From Parastagonospora avenae f. sp. tritici 18332-5 (lineage: Eukaryota; Ascomycota; Dothideomycetes; Pleosporales; Phaeosphaeriaceae), in the NCBI GenBank assembly GCA_022559985.1, contig JAFJTR010000075.1, positions 62,001-126,000 of the forward strand: DNA of 64,000 bases, read 5' to 3'. Shown here piece after piece: positions 29,806 to 41,600 of the stretch (positions are counted from its first letter, which is position 1; every line of letters starts with the position of its first letter). Both the position numbers and the translations under genes were made by a program. Under the pieces are notes generated by a model. That model was given only the letters and a program-made list of their open reading frames with translations. It was not told the origin of the DNA and made no database searches.

Positions 29806-31792
29806 TGTCGGGTGTCGATGATGTTGCGTTGGCGTGATGAGCAGGAGCCGATTGCCGCTTGGATGGCAAGGTCGCTGAGTTGAGCGGCCTTTGATATGAC
29901 GGGGAAGAACTTGGAGTTACTTGATGTCACTGAAAAAGTGTGCTAGAGGGCTTAGAGAGATATGTTTGGAAAATATGTGTATTTGGAGAGATGTTTCTTT
30001 GGATAATTGGAGATGTTCGAACTGTGCTTGAGGAGTAAGGTGTTCTTGCGAGCTGTGTACTGATAAAATTTAAAGCAAGAGAACCATGGCCCCCTTATAC
30101 CAGAGTATTTGAGAAGTGAGGCCGTGGAGGGACGACGAAACGCACCCCAAACCTTGCATCGTGGTAAGGGCACGGAGTCGATTTACTTACTAGCCAGGGG
30201 GCGTACATAGTATGGCCCTACAGAATATCGTGGAACCAAGTCCCTTCGGCGACACCGTACAACCAGAGGAGATATGACGGTCGCCGCAAAGGTAGTAGCT
30301 GCTTCATGCTGTGACGTGTAAGAGACGCCCATGCTAACAGAGAGGGACCTAGGTATAGCATGCACCCATCGTAGCATCCTGACGGTTTACCAACTCCTAG
30401 TGCAGGTGATGTCGTCGAAAGGCCCGGCATGCACAGCCGAGCATGCCAGCCCTATAGCATTCCAGACGCCTCGCTCAACGGCGTAGCAGAAAGCTTGTTC
30501 AAGCTTCACTCTCTGAATGGTTCTTCCGCATGGGCTGTTTAACGTGGCAGTGCGCACTGCGATACCCGCACGTGGGCGTGGTCACGACTCTGGTCAGATT
30601 GCATATGCATCTTAATGCAAGAGTGTAGCCAACCAGTCCGAGCCTAGGCACTGCTTTCAGAACATCGACTTGTATCTTGCATATGCCCTGCTATCCCAGT
30701 GAGCATTGATCAGCCATCGTGTGCTCGTAAGATCCCCAAGCTCTTCATACCACCATTGATTACCGCGTAGCAGACCGATTGAGCACCGTATACTGCCTTC
30801 TTCGGTCAATTCCTCGGAGAGCTTTTCTCAAATGTATGTGGTTCCAGCCGCTATTCTCCTGTAATATAGTGTCACGGTGCACGCCGGAAGGGCGAGGATG
30901 GATGCGACGACCCGCAGGTCTCGTTGCCTTGTACCATTAAGGCTCACCGTCAGTATGTGGTAAGGCTGGCTTTGGTCAGGCAATAATGTCTCCGCATTAG
31001 GGAAGAAAGCGGTGGGCGCAGCGTTGCCTCATATCTGCAGAGAAAGGGCGTCTTATGGTGTCAGACGCCCATGTGTACGAGGCTCTTGTGACCTATGAAG
31101 GACCTCAATTAGACCGAGAAGTCTGAACCACGGTGACATAGCCGGGCTGTACGTATGTGACGCAAGAGCTACTGCCCCAAAGGTGACGTCGAGACGAGAT
31201 GTGGTGGGGATGAAGGAAGAGTGACAGGCGAAGTGATGTGGAGAAGGCGCAACGTCTCGGACGGACACCCTCCGCGGGCACGTTGCCGAGCACTCACGGC
31301 AAGAACGGCACCGCGCCAACAACAGCGAGGCTTTGCATGCTGCTTGACCGAGTTTTGGCTTTTGTACAAGAGATTCATCAAGAGATTGACGACCGGGTCG
31401 TTAAGCTTAGTGTGAAGACTGTTTTGACGTCGCTTTCTCATGTTCAACGCGCCTGCTCCGCCTTCAGCATCAACATTGCCCGATTAGTAAATTTTCTTGG
31501 CATTAGTCTCGCGGGCTTATGACGGTCTGACCTCGGAGAGGACCAGGTTACGTGCTTTTAGTGCGGCGGGACGGGGAATGACAAGGGCAACTTTATCGAA
31601 AAGTGTGTCACAGATAGCAGAAAGTTGTCACATCCAAATTATCTCGAGATATCTCCAAAATAAGATCACTGTCATTGACTCGTTGCTTCGTATTACAGCC
31701 ACAGGGTAGTAGCTAGATCCGTCGCAGACTGATTTCTTCGTGGAACGTCTTGACCAAAATATAGGACCAGATCCGAACGAACGCGCACTTGC
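29806..31792. other. Intergenic
   Basis: Promoter of the zinc-ribbon gene and 3' flank of the permease. No frame with recognisable homology. Confidence 0.5.
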
Positions 31793-33702
31793 TTAGAATA
31801 GCCAAGCGACAAAGTTCTTGTAGAACCAGCCTTTCCTGTCGCCGTTGGCCTTCTTTTGGGCTTCGTGGGCCACGAAAGCCTCCTCTTCACGATCGATCTC
31901 ATCCTTGCCCGTGTAAAAGTCGGCTTCGTGGGGCTTGACCATCTTGGATTTCATGGTGAACTTGTAACCGAAGATGCAAATCAGGTAGATTGGAATGCCC
32001 TATAACGCGCATTAGAGATACATTTGCGATGAATAGCATGGGTAGACTTACGAGGTAACCGGTAATGAAGTTCTTGTAGTCGAAGGCGCCGTACTTGCCC
32101 TTGGTGAAAACGGGGAAATTCTTGGTCAAGGCAATCAAGCAGCAGAAGAAGAGGGCAATGTACGATCCAATGAGGCCAAAGGGAGCGACGTATGCCATCT
32201 GATCCTTGGTGATACCCTGCGCATTGCGCGCACGTATGAAGAAGATGTGCGACACCAGGAGTGAAATCCAAGACAGCAGACCAAAGATGGTGGTCAGATT
32301 GACAAAGTAGCCGAAAACAATCTTCGCATCATCGGCAGCGTTCATGAACGCTGTGCAGCAGAAAAGTGCTGACAGCGCCAGAGCAGGGACGGGAACACCG
32401 CGCTTGTCAGTCCAGCGGAAGATCTTGGGAGCATGACCTTGCTCAGCCAGACCGTAGAGGGTACGAGAAGCGATGTACAAGTCAGAGTTTGACGCGCTGA
32501 AGGTGAAAAGCAGGATACAAGCGTTGAGGAGACCGGGCAAATGTCTGATGCCAGCAAGCTTAATAGCAACCACAAATGGTGACGCGGCAGCTTTAGCACT
32601 GGCTGTATTGGCGAAAGCAAGCTCCCTGGAATTGTACGGAACGAGCATGCCCAGGAAAAAGACAGCCAAGCAGTAGAAGAACAGAATCCGATAGAAGGTG
32701 AGCTTGATAGCACGGGGAATCGTTTTGCGAGGGTTCTGTGCCTCTCCAACGGTGACACCAATCAGCTCTGTACCGAGATAGGCGAAAACTGCATTGACCA
32801 GGGAAGCCCAGAAACCGTAGAATTTGCCGGCACTTCCGGTATCTATGTATTCTCTGAAGGCACCTGGGTTCTTGTAGTACTTGAAACCAGTTGCGGGACC
32901 GGGACCGGCACCGACCGCGAGAAGAAATGACAGGAGGATGACACCGACCTGGTTTTACTATTAGCTAGGAGAGAAAATGTGAGAGAAAAGCTGTCGCTTA
33001 CAATGGTGACGACCTTGATGGAACTCAGCCAAAACTCGAGCTCACCAAAGAATTTGATACCAAAGTAGTTGATGGCGATAATCACGACCAGAAAGACGGC
33101 GACCCACACACCAGGATTGACTTCTTGGTCGGATTTCCATTCCTGCAAAATCAAGGCAGTCGCTGTGAGCTGATTTGGCGTAGTAATGATGTATTTACAC
33201 CAATAAGTCCAGCCGAGAGCAAATCCAAGAGCAGGGTCGCAGAAGCGGGTAGCGTAGCCAGCAAAACCAGAAGAGTGAGGGATCCATGCAGCCATTTCAC
33301 CGAGAGCCGTCATAACGACGTAAACAAGAAGACCAACGGAAGTGTAAGCGATGAGAATCGAACCAGGACTGTGAAATGTTAGCCCGGGATATTGCATCAG
33401 CGCTGTCTGCGAACCTACCCTGACTGAGCAAGAGCCTTTCCTGTACCGATAATGAGACCAGTGCCAATGGCGCCACCAATGGCGATCATAGTAATGTGAC
33501 GCGATTTGAGTCCACGGTGCAGATGCGAGTGGTCGCCATGAACCGCGACGCCATTGTTGTCGGTGTTGAAAGCTGGAGTCTCTCCGGTTCCAATGACGGC
33601 ACCCTTGGGTTCGCTTTTGTAGCCGTACTCGGGATCTGAAGAGTGAGGGCTCACGCCGTCGGAAGACGACGATGTCCTCTGGTTCCTGTTCCAAATGGCC
33701 AT
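31793..33702 (-). CDS. Amino acid permease, APC superfamily (YAT family)
   Basis: Plasma-membrane proton-coupled amino acid transporter of about 584 residues with about 12 membrane segments. Exons are 33702-33419, 33368-33002, 32948-32052 and 31999-31793. All introns are 50-53 nt with GTAGGT, GTAAGC and GTAAGT donors, and phases agree. The N-terminal cytosolic tail (about 70 residues) is followed by the family signature HITMIAIGGAIGTGLIIGTG in segment 1. FWASLVNAVFAYLGTELIGVTVGEAQNPRKTIP is the conserved TM6 region, and the C-terminal tail is Lys/Glu-rich. Resembles yeast Gap1/Dip5-type carriers; substrate range cannot be deduced. No pathway link to neighbours is evident. Confidence 0.92.
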
Positions 33703-35224
33703 TGTGAGTGGAAGTCAAGTTTCAAAGTGGCCGAATCGGCTTTTGGACTGAGCGGTTTGCAATGTCGGAAGTCACCGCACAAATGTGAAGCGGGGCCCGG
33801 GCAGCCTTGAAGTAACCTTGTCAAGGAAAGGTCCCTCTAAGTAGGTGAACAGCTGGAAATGCCAAAGCAACGAGAAAGCCTTGGGGGTCGGCGTAGTACG
33901 ACAGGTGACGGGATGTTATACGGTTGAGGCTGTGGGGAGGACAGGGCAAGTGCCAGGCTGATAACGGCAGCGCGCAAAAAAGCTAGAGGGCGCCGGGAGA
34001 TGGCGTGGTAACCCAAGGCGGCCAAGATGATAATCCAAGTGGAAGGATGCCCGTGGAGCGGCCGGTGACAACTCTCTCTCTCTCGCGATATCAAGTGCGC
34101 CGGGGTTCTAGAGCTTTATGTACAGCTCCAAACGCCTGGTCCAACCCAATTCACCAGCTCCCCGCCGTGAGACGGACAAACGACCTCCCTCATACGGATA
34201 GGCTAGTGGCGCCTGCGCTGCCATCACAGCTTGGCGAAGTCATAGCGGAGAAATACCAAGCATTCTCCCCTACCACGATTCGCTCGCGGCATAGACGATT
34301 GATAAGAAGCTGTTGGACGGTTGCAGAGCCCGACGAAAAGCGAAGGGACCGTTGCGGCCGGTCACGCCTCCAGCGCGGCGCGTCCAACAGGCACTGCAAC
34401 ACGGAGGGCGCCTTGCATCTGCCTTGTCACTACGGCAGACAGACTGAGTAGCACCGAGGCTGCCAGGTGTGTGTACGAAGGTAGTCTGCTGCTGAGGGCG
34501 CAAAGAGGGAGGCATGCAAAGTCAAATGAAGAATACGGCGTCCCATGCCACAACCCTGGAGCGCTGGAGAGCAGCGAAGGCCGTGTCCCCGCTTCGCGTG
34601 CTAAGCCGCACCCCAAGGGTTGGCAGGTGCTGACGGGCTGCTTGACTCGATTTGGAAAGGACGCGGGCTCGGCCCAATCAGCGGCCGGCGCATGTATTGC
34701 CACGCTGGGGTGGTGCGCGAGCGAATATCGTCGACACCGAATCCGCGGGGTTTTCTATATCGCGTGCTCCCTTGCGATGCCCACACCAGCCAAGCCCGTG
34801 GGTCGGAAACAACGCGTGTCCGTTGCGGCAGTCCTCAAGCTGGTGCCGATCTGGTCCTGGACGCTGTTTGTCGCAGCAATGCCGGCATCTCCCTGGTCAC
34901 GATAGAGCGCGCTAGAACACCGCTCGAATGACTTTCGGATGCAGGTTACTACTGTGCAGCATGCGCACGCTATGGATCCCGTTCGGTATCGGATCCGAGC
35001 ATTTGGCACAGGCCCCTTATGCTCTCCAGTCCTTATCTCTCTGCCCCGCCACAGAATCTGACGAGTGCCGCTCGAGGCTCCACAAGGCACTTGGTTCATG
35101 CATCATCATTGATCCGAGTCAGTCGCGGATGAGGTGCCATTAGACGCCATGCAGCAACGACCTATGATAGTTGCGCCAAAATGGACCTTCAACTTGAAAC
35201 TCCACGTTATCACTTCACTTCACT
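33703..35224. other. Intergenic, permease promoter
   Basis: The spacer between the permease start and the monooxygenase 3' end. Open frames on both strands (up to 194 codons) have no domain. GATA motifs occur (for example GATA near 33960 and 34028), compatible with nitrogen control, but their density is not remarkable. Confidence 0.45.
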
Positions 35225-37241
35225 TTACCTGCCCCTAACAACATAACTATCGTCCAATGTGACCCCACCAAGCACATGAATCAGCCCCTCATCATACTCC
35301 GGCTGCACGTCCCTCCCCTCCTCATCCAAGTTGCCCAAGTAGTTCGTAATGTCCCTCCCATCGAACTCCCTTACCTCAAACCCATTCCCCAAAAACTCAA
35401 ACATGTTGTCGCCCCAATACTTAATCTCATAATCTTCATATCTCGGCGCCTCCATAATCTTGAGGAAATGCAACCGCGAGCCCGGCCAGATAGCCGCCTG
35501 CCCGTCCGTCTTGCCTTGCTTGAACCACGACCGACACGGGCTCGTCCACGCTGTGCGCTGCAGGAATAAATCGGCGTGTTGGCGGAATTGCTGGCTCGGA
35601 CGCAGTTTAGGAGTAAGGGACTTGATGTCTTCGACCTGGCATTTCGTGATGGCTTGGAATATGTAGCGCGTCCATTGCTCGATTAACGGCATGAAGGAGC
35701 CGTGGCCCAGGGGCCCGTACGGTCCGCAGAAGGAGAAGGTGTTGGGAAAGGTGGGGATGCCAACGCTGAGGTACGAGGTAACACCGTCGGAAGCGGACCA
35801 GAGATCGCCAAGGTCAGTGTCGTGCGCGATGAATGGGAACCGGGGCAGCCAGGAAGTGTCAAAGCCCGTCGCACATATTATCACATCTACGTCGTGATGT
35901 ATGCCTTCGTGATCCACGAAGCCTGTTGGGGTGATGGAGCCAATGTGATCAGTGAAAATGGTTGTATCCTCAGCCACAAGGGCTTCTATATGCGGAGTAG
36001 TAAATTAGTGTATGTCTCATATGCATTTCGTACATATAGTTTACTTACCGAGATAGCCTGGTGCGGGCGTCGGTCGTCGACAGCCAGGATTGAAATTCTT
36101 TGGAATCATCTTCTCTGTGAGACGAGGGTCGTCGTTCAGTTTCTTGCGCATTTCGCCGTCGGCGTAGTCGCGTGCTAAGCGGGCCTCATCGCTGCCCTTG
36201 ATGATGAACTTAAACCGCTGATTGAGTTCATTCTCAATTTGCTTCCGGTACTCTAGGTATTTCTTAGGGTTCTTTTCGAGATAATTGAGCTGCTCGTCGC
36301 TGTCTGCACATGTGTCAGCCTGAGGACGGCCTCTCACAAGCTACGCTTACATTGAAAGTTGGCCCCGTTCTTTCCAGCCCAGGTTTGCGCAAAGCCTGCC
36401 GTGATCCATATTGGAGACCTGATCCAGTGGTAGAGATGTTGGACTTTCTGTTGAATCGCTGCAACGATCTGGACACCAGAGCTCCCTGCGCCGATGACCG
36501 CGACGCGTTTGTTGCTCAGATCATAGCCTTCTTCGTAGTGTGCAGAGTGCATTAGCTTGCCTTTGAAATCATGCAAGCCAGGAATGTCCGGCCTAGAGGG
36601 GCGGAGGCATGAAGTTAGCAATCTCGTCTGTATAGCTGCATTGTGCAGGTCATGTACCATTTCCAGTTATTTAACACCCCACCGGCATTGATGAAGAATT
36701 CCGCACTGTCTTCAGCTACCTCGTCGGTCTCCATATTTCGGATCTGACACCGCCAGACGCCAGCTGCATCGTCCCACTTGACATGCTCAATGCGATGTCG
36801 AAGCTTAACATACTTGGTGATGAAATTGTTTTCGCGTTCGATGTACTTCAAATACTCCCAGATCTCGGGAGCATAAGAGTAGTAATGTGACCACAGCTTG
36901 ATCTTCCACGAGAATTGGTAGTTGACGGACGGTATGTCGCACGCACAGCCAGGGTACCTGTTTTCTAGCCACGTTCCCCCTATGTCAGCATTCTTCTCGT
37001 AGCACACGATGTCGAGGTTATCCATCTCTTCTTCAGCCTTCTTGAAAAAATTCAGCGACGATGCACCAGCACCCATGAGAATGACCTTGACTTTTCGCTT
37101 CGTCCCCATTGGCTGCTCTTTGATCCGGTAGCCATGTTGGTCGGTTTCTGGTGGCAGTTGATCGCGAAGCTGTACATTGTCATCTGCAGCAGTTCCCTGG
37201 GTGGCATATAGAGACGTTAGGGGATCTGACTGAATAGACAT
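35225..37241 (-). CDS. Class B flavin monooxygenase, Baeyer-Villiger type
   Basis: Predicted FAD/NADPH oxygenase of about 613 residues. Exons are 37241-36658, 36592-36351, 36303-36049 and 35985-35225, with 47-65 nt introns (donors GTACAT, GTAAGC, GTAAGT; acceptors TAG, CAG, TAG). The FAD Rossmann motif is MGAGASSLN (residues 56-64, third Gly replaced by Ser). EKNADIGGTW and NRYPGCACDIPSV follow, then the type I BVMO fingerprint as FKGKLMHSAHYEE (204-216), where Tyr replaces the usual Trp. The NADPH motif is VIGAGSSGVQ (from 227) and ATGFDTSWLP lies in the C-terminal half. Typical family length. Such enzymes convert ketones to esters or lactones, often in fungal secondary metabolism or steroid turnover. 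It is paralogous in style to the monooxygenase half of the pseudogene near 4 kb. Substrate unknown. Confidence 0.88.
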
Positions 37242-38621
37242 GTTAGATCTTTTGACAAGACTGGAGATGAGAAGATAAGTGATTGCAATATCCAAGACGG
37301 AAACTTATGTCAGGAGTCATGTCAAAGCTGACGGCAGTAGACAGGTGCACTGATTCTTATGTCAAATATCAAGTCTGTCAGACCTCGGAAATAAAGATGG
37401 AAACGCGGAGTGCAGGACAGCTAGACGCGACCCTGAGAGCCAGCAATGCGGGGTATCTACGCCTACGAAGTGCCTCATGTCGCAACAGAGAGTGTGTGTC
37501 GATTCCTACCAAAGTACTGGATATTCGATGTCGGCACATGGATGGAACTGCCCACGCGAGATATTGTACACACCTACGGCGGAAAGCAGTCATGGTGCCT
37601 GACGCTATAAACAGGGCCTTGACTTCGCAATCGGAGCCTAGCAATACTCTGTATATCTTCGGGCCATTGTATACCCTTGTTGGTTTCCGTCGTAGTTGAC
37701 AACCTGCATGTGCTGTACGAACTTGGTCCTCGCCGTCACCATGTCGTGATGACGTCGCCGCACTCAAGGTCGATGTTACAAAAGCAGGTGCTCGTTCAGC
37801 AATAGATCTGGGGGCGAAGCAGAACACTGGAAAGCTGTCTCTGGTTGATGCCAGAGGCAATGATGGAAGACGTTGGTGCCCGATCAGTGGTGGTTGGAGG
37901 CTGAAGCTGGGGGTGCAGGACACTCCCGTTGGACAGGTGCACAGCCAACGACGCGAATCAGGCAATCGCGAGGCATCGGAACTCATATGGTGCATGTACA
38001 TACGTAGCCGCGTAGGCGAAGCTGGTGGACGCCCGGAAGATGGATAGATGCTTTGAAGTTTGGCGACGGGTGAGGCTTGCTCACGCGCAGGGCACTGCTC
38101 TCCCGAAGCCGCGACTCTTGGCTCAGCTCAGCTCAGCACCACCTGAACATGGAATGTTTTCATTAACGCATTGCCAACGCAAGCTCTCGACAGGCAAACC
38201 ACGCTCTGCTGCCCCTCCCCTCCCCCCCCCAGCGCCTTGACAAATACAACCACGACCCCGCAGGTCATCGCAGTGCAGTGCCACCCTCGACGGCCCCGCG
38301 CTTTGTATACCCAAGACTTATTTGACGATTCGCTTGCGACCTGCCCAAGCACCCCCCAGGACGGTGACGGCTCTTGCGGCTAACCACCACCACACCTCGA
38401 TCTCGCGGGCGCATTTGGGCGCGCAACGTCTTCGGCCACCGCGTCTCTCCCATCTGTTCTGTGCCTGTCGCGCCGGGCTGTATCGCAAAGTAGTCCCCCG
38501 GCCCAGCTTCGCGCCCCGGTCATGGTGCCCGCGCAACCTCAAGTAGCCTCGTGAATGACGACCCCGAACGCAATTGCCAGTCCACGTGCTTCCGGATAGC
38601 TGCCCGCCAGAAGACGGCACC
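37242..38621. other. Intergenic, RhoGEF promoter and leader
   Basis: Divergent promoter space between the monooxygenase and the Rho GEF. A pyrimidine-rich tract with a run of C lies at about 38212-38230. Two short upstream ORFs precede the GEF start: 38522-38554 (10 codons plus stop) and 38555-38599 (14 codons plus stop), the second ending 22 bases before the ATG. No other gene seen. Confidence 0.5.
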
Positions 38622-41600
38622 ATGTCGTACTACGGCAACGGACAGAACTACTACAACCCCAACATACCCCACAGCAACGGCGGTGCGCCAAACCAGTACC
38701 AGGACCCGTACCACCACCGAGCGTCCAGCACCGACGGCGGAGACCAGATGAACGGGGGAACTGCGGGCTATGGGCACGCTCCTGTGCGCCGCGACAGCTA
38801 TGCGCAGCGCCAGGCCGACGAGCTGTTCATAGGCGGCTCCAGCGCCAGCTCCCCGCAGGCCGCCCAGGGACCGACGTCGCCCACAGCGAGCGGGTACAAC
38901 GGTGGCTACACGTACCCGGCGCAGCAGCAGCAGCAGCAGTACAATCCCCAAAACTATGGCTCCTCCACCGTCGCGCTTCCCAATCCTCAGCACTACGGCG
39001 GCATCAACAGGACATTCGCCGCTCCCGCATCTGCAGCCCCCCAGCCATACAACCCAGCCGCGTATGTGGACAATGGCCTGAACCGGATCAACACAATCAG
39101 CCACCCCTATGGCTTCTCTCCCACGTCGCCCACCGCCAACTACCCCTCGCCCGCGCAGTATCAGCAGTCGTCGTTTGGGAGGACGAACTTGGTGGCAGGG
39201 AGAGCCTCGGCTTACACAGCCCCTGCTCCTCCGCCTCTCCCCGTGCCCCCTGGAAGCGCGCCTCTGCCATCCGAGGACTGGAGCAGCTATCCAGTCCGCC
39301 ACCCTTCCAGTGCCTCATCTCAGGGCTACTACCCCCCGGGCTCATCTCATGCCCCACTCCCCTCGCCTCCAGCTTATGACAACGGCTATGGCTCGCAACA
39401 GCGCATCGACAGATTCTCCTCCATCTCTAGCCACCACTCGAACCCGCTCCCACCCACACCCGAAGTCCCCCCTCATGGCTCGCCCCAGCGGACAGGGACC
39501 GTCTCGTCGCGCCCATTGCCTCCCCCACCACCGCACGAATCCGACAGCGACGAATACTTTGCGCAGCCAAACGGTGGCCAATACAACAATCAGGACGCAC
39601 TATATGACGATATCTTGGGTTTGACTACCGGGGGTGGCACGACAAGTCCCTCAGTCCAGGCGCAGCACGCAAATGGCCAACACTACGGGGACGCCAACAG
39701 GCATGGCTCGGGCCGTAACGGCGACCATATGAACGGTGACCACCTCTCCCCCGAATACGCAAGCGACGATAGCGATGTTGAGGCGGCTGCGGGTCTGGCT
39801 GCATTGCGCATGGCTGAAGAACAAGAGGCGGAGGATGAGGCTCGCAGACAAAGCGGAGGGACTGGTCTTTTCAGCAGCTATGCGACCCTGCAGTCTCCCC
39901 AGATACCCGCGAGTCCGGGTCGACATCACACTGGAAGTGCAAGCGACAGCGATTACGTTGGAGCTGGTGTGGATGTTAGCATGTTTGGAGGCATGCCCTC
40001 CTTTGGATACGGAGGTAGCCCCAATCAGCTCGCGTCGGGAGCAAGTCATCCTACAACAACATCTGGATCACAACGAAGATCAGAGCCCAGCGAAGATTAC
40101 GATTCGATGCACCCCTTTCCTCCCACATTATCGTCCAACGTACGCGTTGACACCTTTGGAACTGGTGGCCTGCAGGAGCCAAGCGCGCGGCGGCGGAGTT
40201 ACGATGAAGGTGATGAGATGACTTTGACTGACAATGCATCCATCATGTCGGGCACTACGCTAGGCGGGCCATCGGCAGTTATGCCGGGCGAGCCTCCTGA
40301 CATGTTCTATCATCCTGGCATGTCCAATCGCCCTCTGCCTCCTCCTCCAGTAAATACCAACACCGACCGAGGGCGCTTGAACCACCAAAGCACCAATTCT
40401 GCAGGATCCGGATCATACGAATATTGGCGGAACGCCCCCACGGCCCGTGACACGTATCCTGTGAATCCTAATGCTATGGGAATGACATCACCTACCGGTG
40501 CAACAGTGCCACGTTCTATCTCCTTGTTACAGCACAGCAATGTTTCACAGGCAAACCCGCTTCCACGGTCAAAGACTGATGCGGAACAAGGACACCGTTC
40601 ACGTCAAGTCCAAGCTGCTAATCGAAATACCTTTTACGGTGGCAACATTGACAGCGATGGCAACACATTGACCCCAGGAAGCGCGGATGCTGTGGCCATC
40701 GATCTGCCCACGATTCCAGCTGGGAAGCGCTTCAATCCTGCGAAACTGTCTACCAACGATTTCAAGAAGTGTGCCGAACCGTGGGCACTCAGTTCCATCA
40801 TCTATTGGCTCAAGACGATGACCGAGGGTGAGAATGACTTAAAGGAAGGCCCCATTCAGGAAGGTCTCATTGCGTTGTTCACACACAAGGTCCCAACGAT
40901 GAACATTGCAGACGCTGAAACTCTGAGCAGTCGAGTCGTTGCAGATATGCTCAAGTCGGGTACGCTAGTGCACGAGGAAGAATGGCTGAAATTCTCTGGC
41001 GTGAGCATGACTGGTGTCATATTCCAGCTTACGGGGGCCGGTTGCTATGCTCCCATGCTTCACACGCACTCATCACCCGGTCGATGCTACTCGTATCACT
41101 GTCAGAGGACTTTGAAGAAAATTGACCTACACTCTCCCGCCGCGGCTGCAGCTTCCGAAGACTGGGCTACGTTCCACAGAGTGAAGAAGGAAGACATCGA
41201 AGGAATCAACAAGAAGGAAATCGAACGCCAGAATATCCTTCACGAGATTGTGCAAGGAGAAGACAAGTATCTCGAACGACTTGATGTTCTGCGAGGGCTA
41301 TATCGGGATCGTTTGGTTGCATCACAACCCCCGGTCGTTCCACCCAAGAAACTTGACAGATTTATTCGCGATGTCTTTGGCAAGGTTGACGCTGTCAGAA
41401 AAGCAAACGAGGATCACCTTCTGCCACAGATAAAGTACAGACAGCAAGAACAGGGCCCTTGGATCACCGGCTTCAGTGACATCTTCCGTGAATGGATACG
41501 GAAAGCCAAACATGCATATATTGAGTATGCTGCGTCGTTTCCATATGCCACCTTCCTCGTGCGCCAGGAAGCAAACAAGAATATGCTCTTCCGCGCTTTC

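Noticed and set aside
34321..34905. 194-codon plus-strand frame upstream of the permease
   Set aside because: Composition erratic, overlapping frames on both strands, no motif.
38574..38621. Extended N-terminus for the Rho GEF beginning MPVHVL
   Set aside because: The first codon there is TTG, not ATG; the ATG at 38622 with CACC context is the sensible start.
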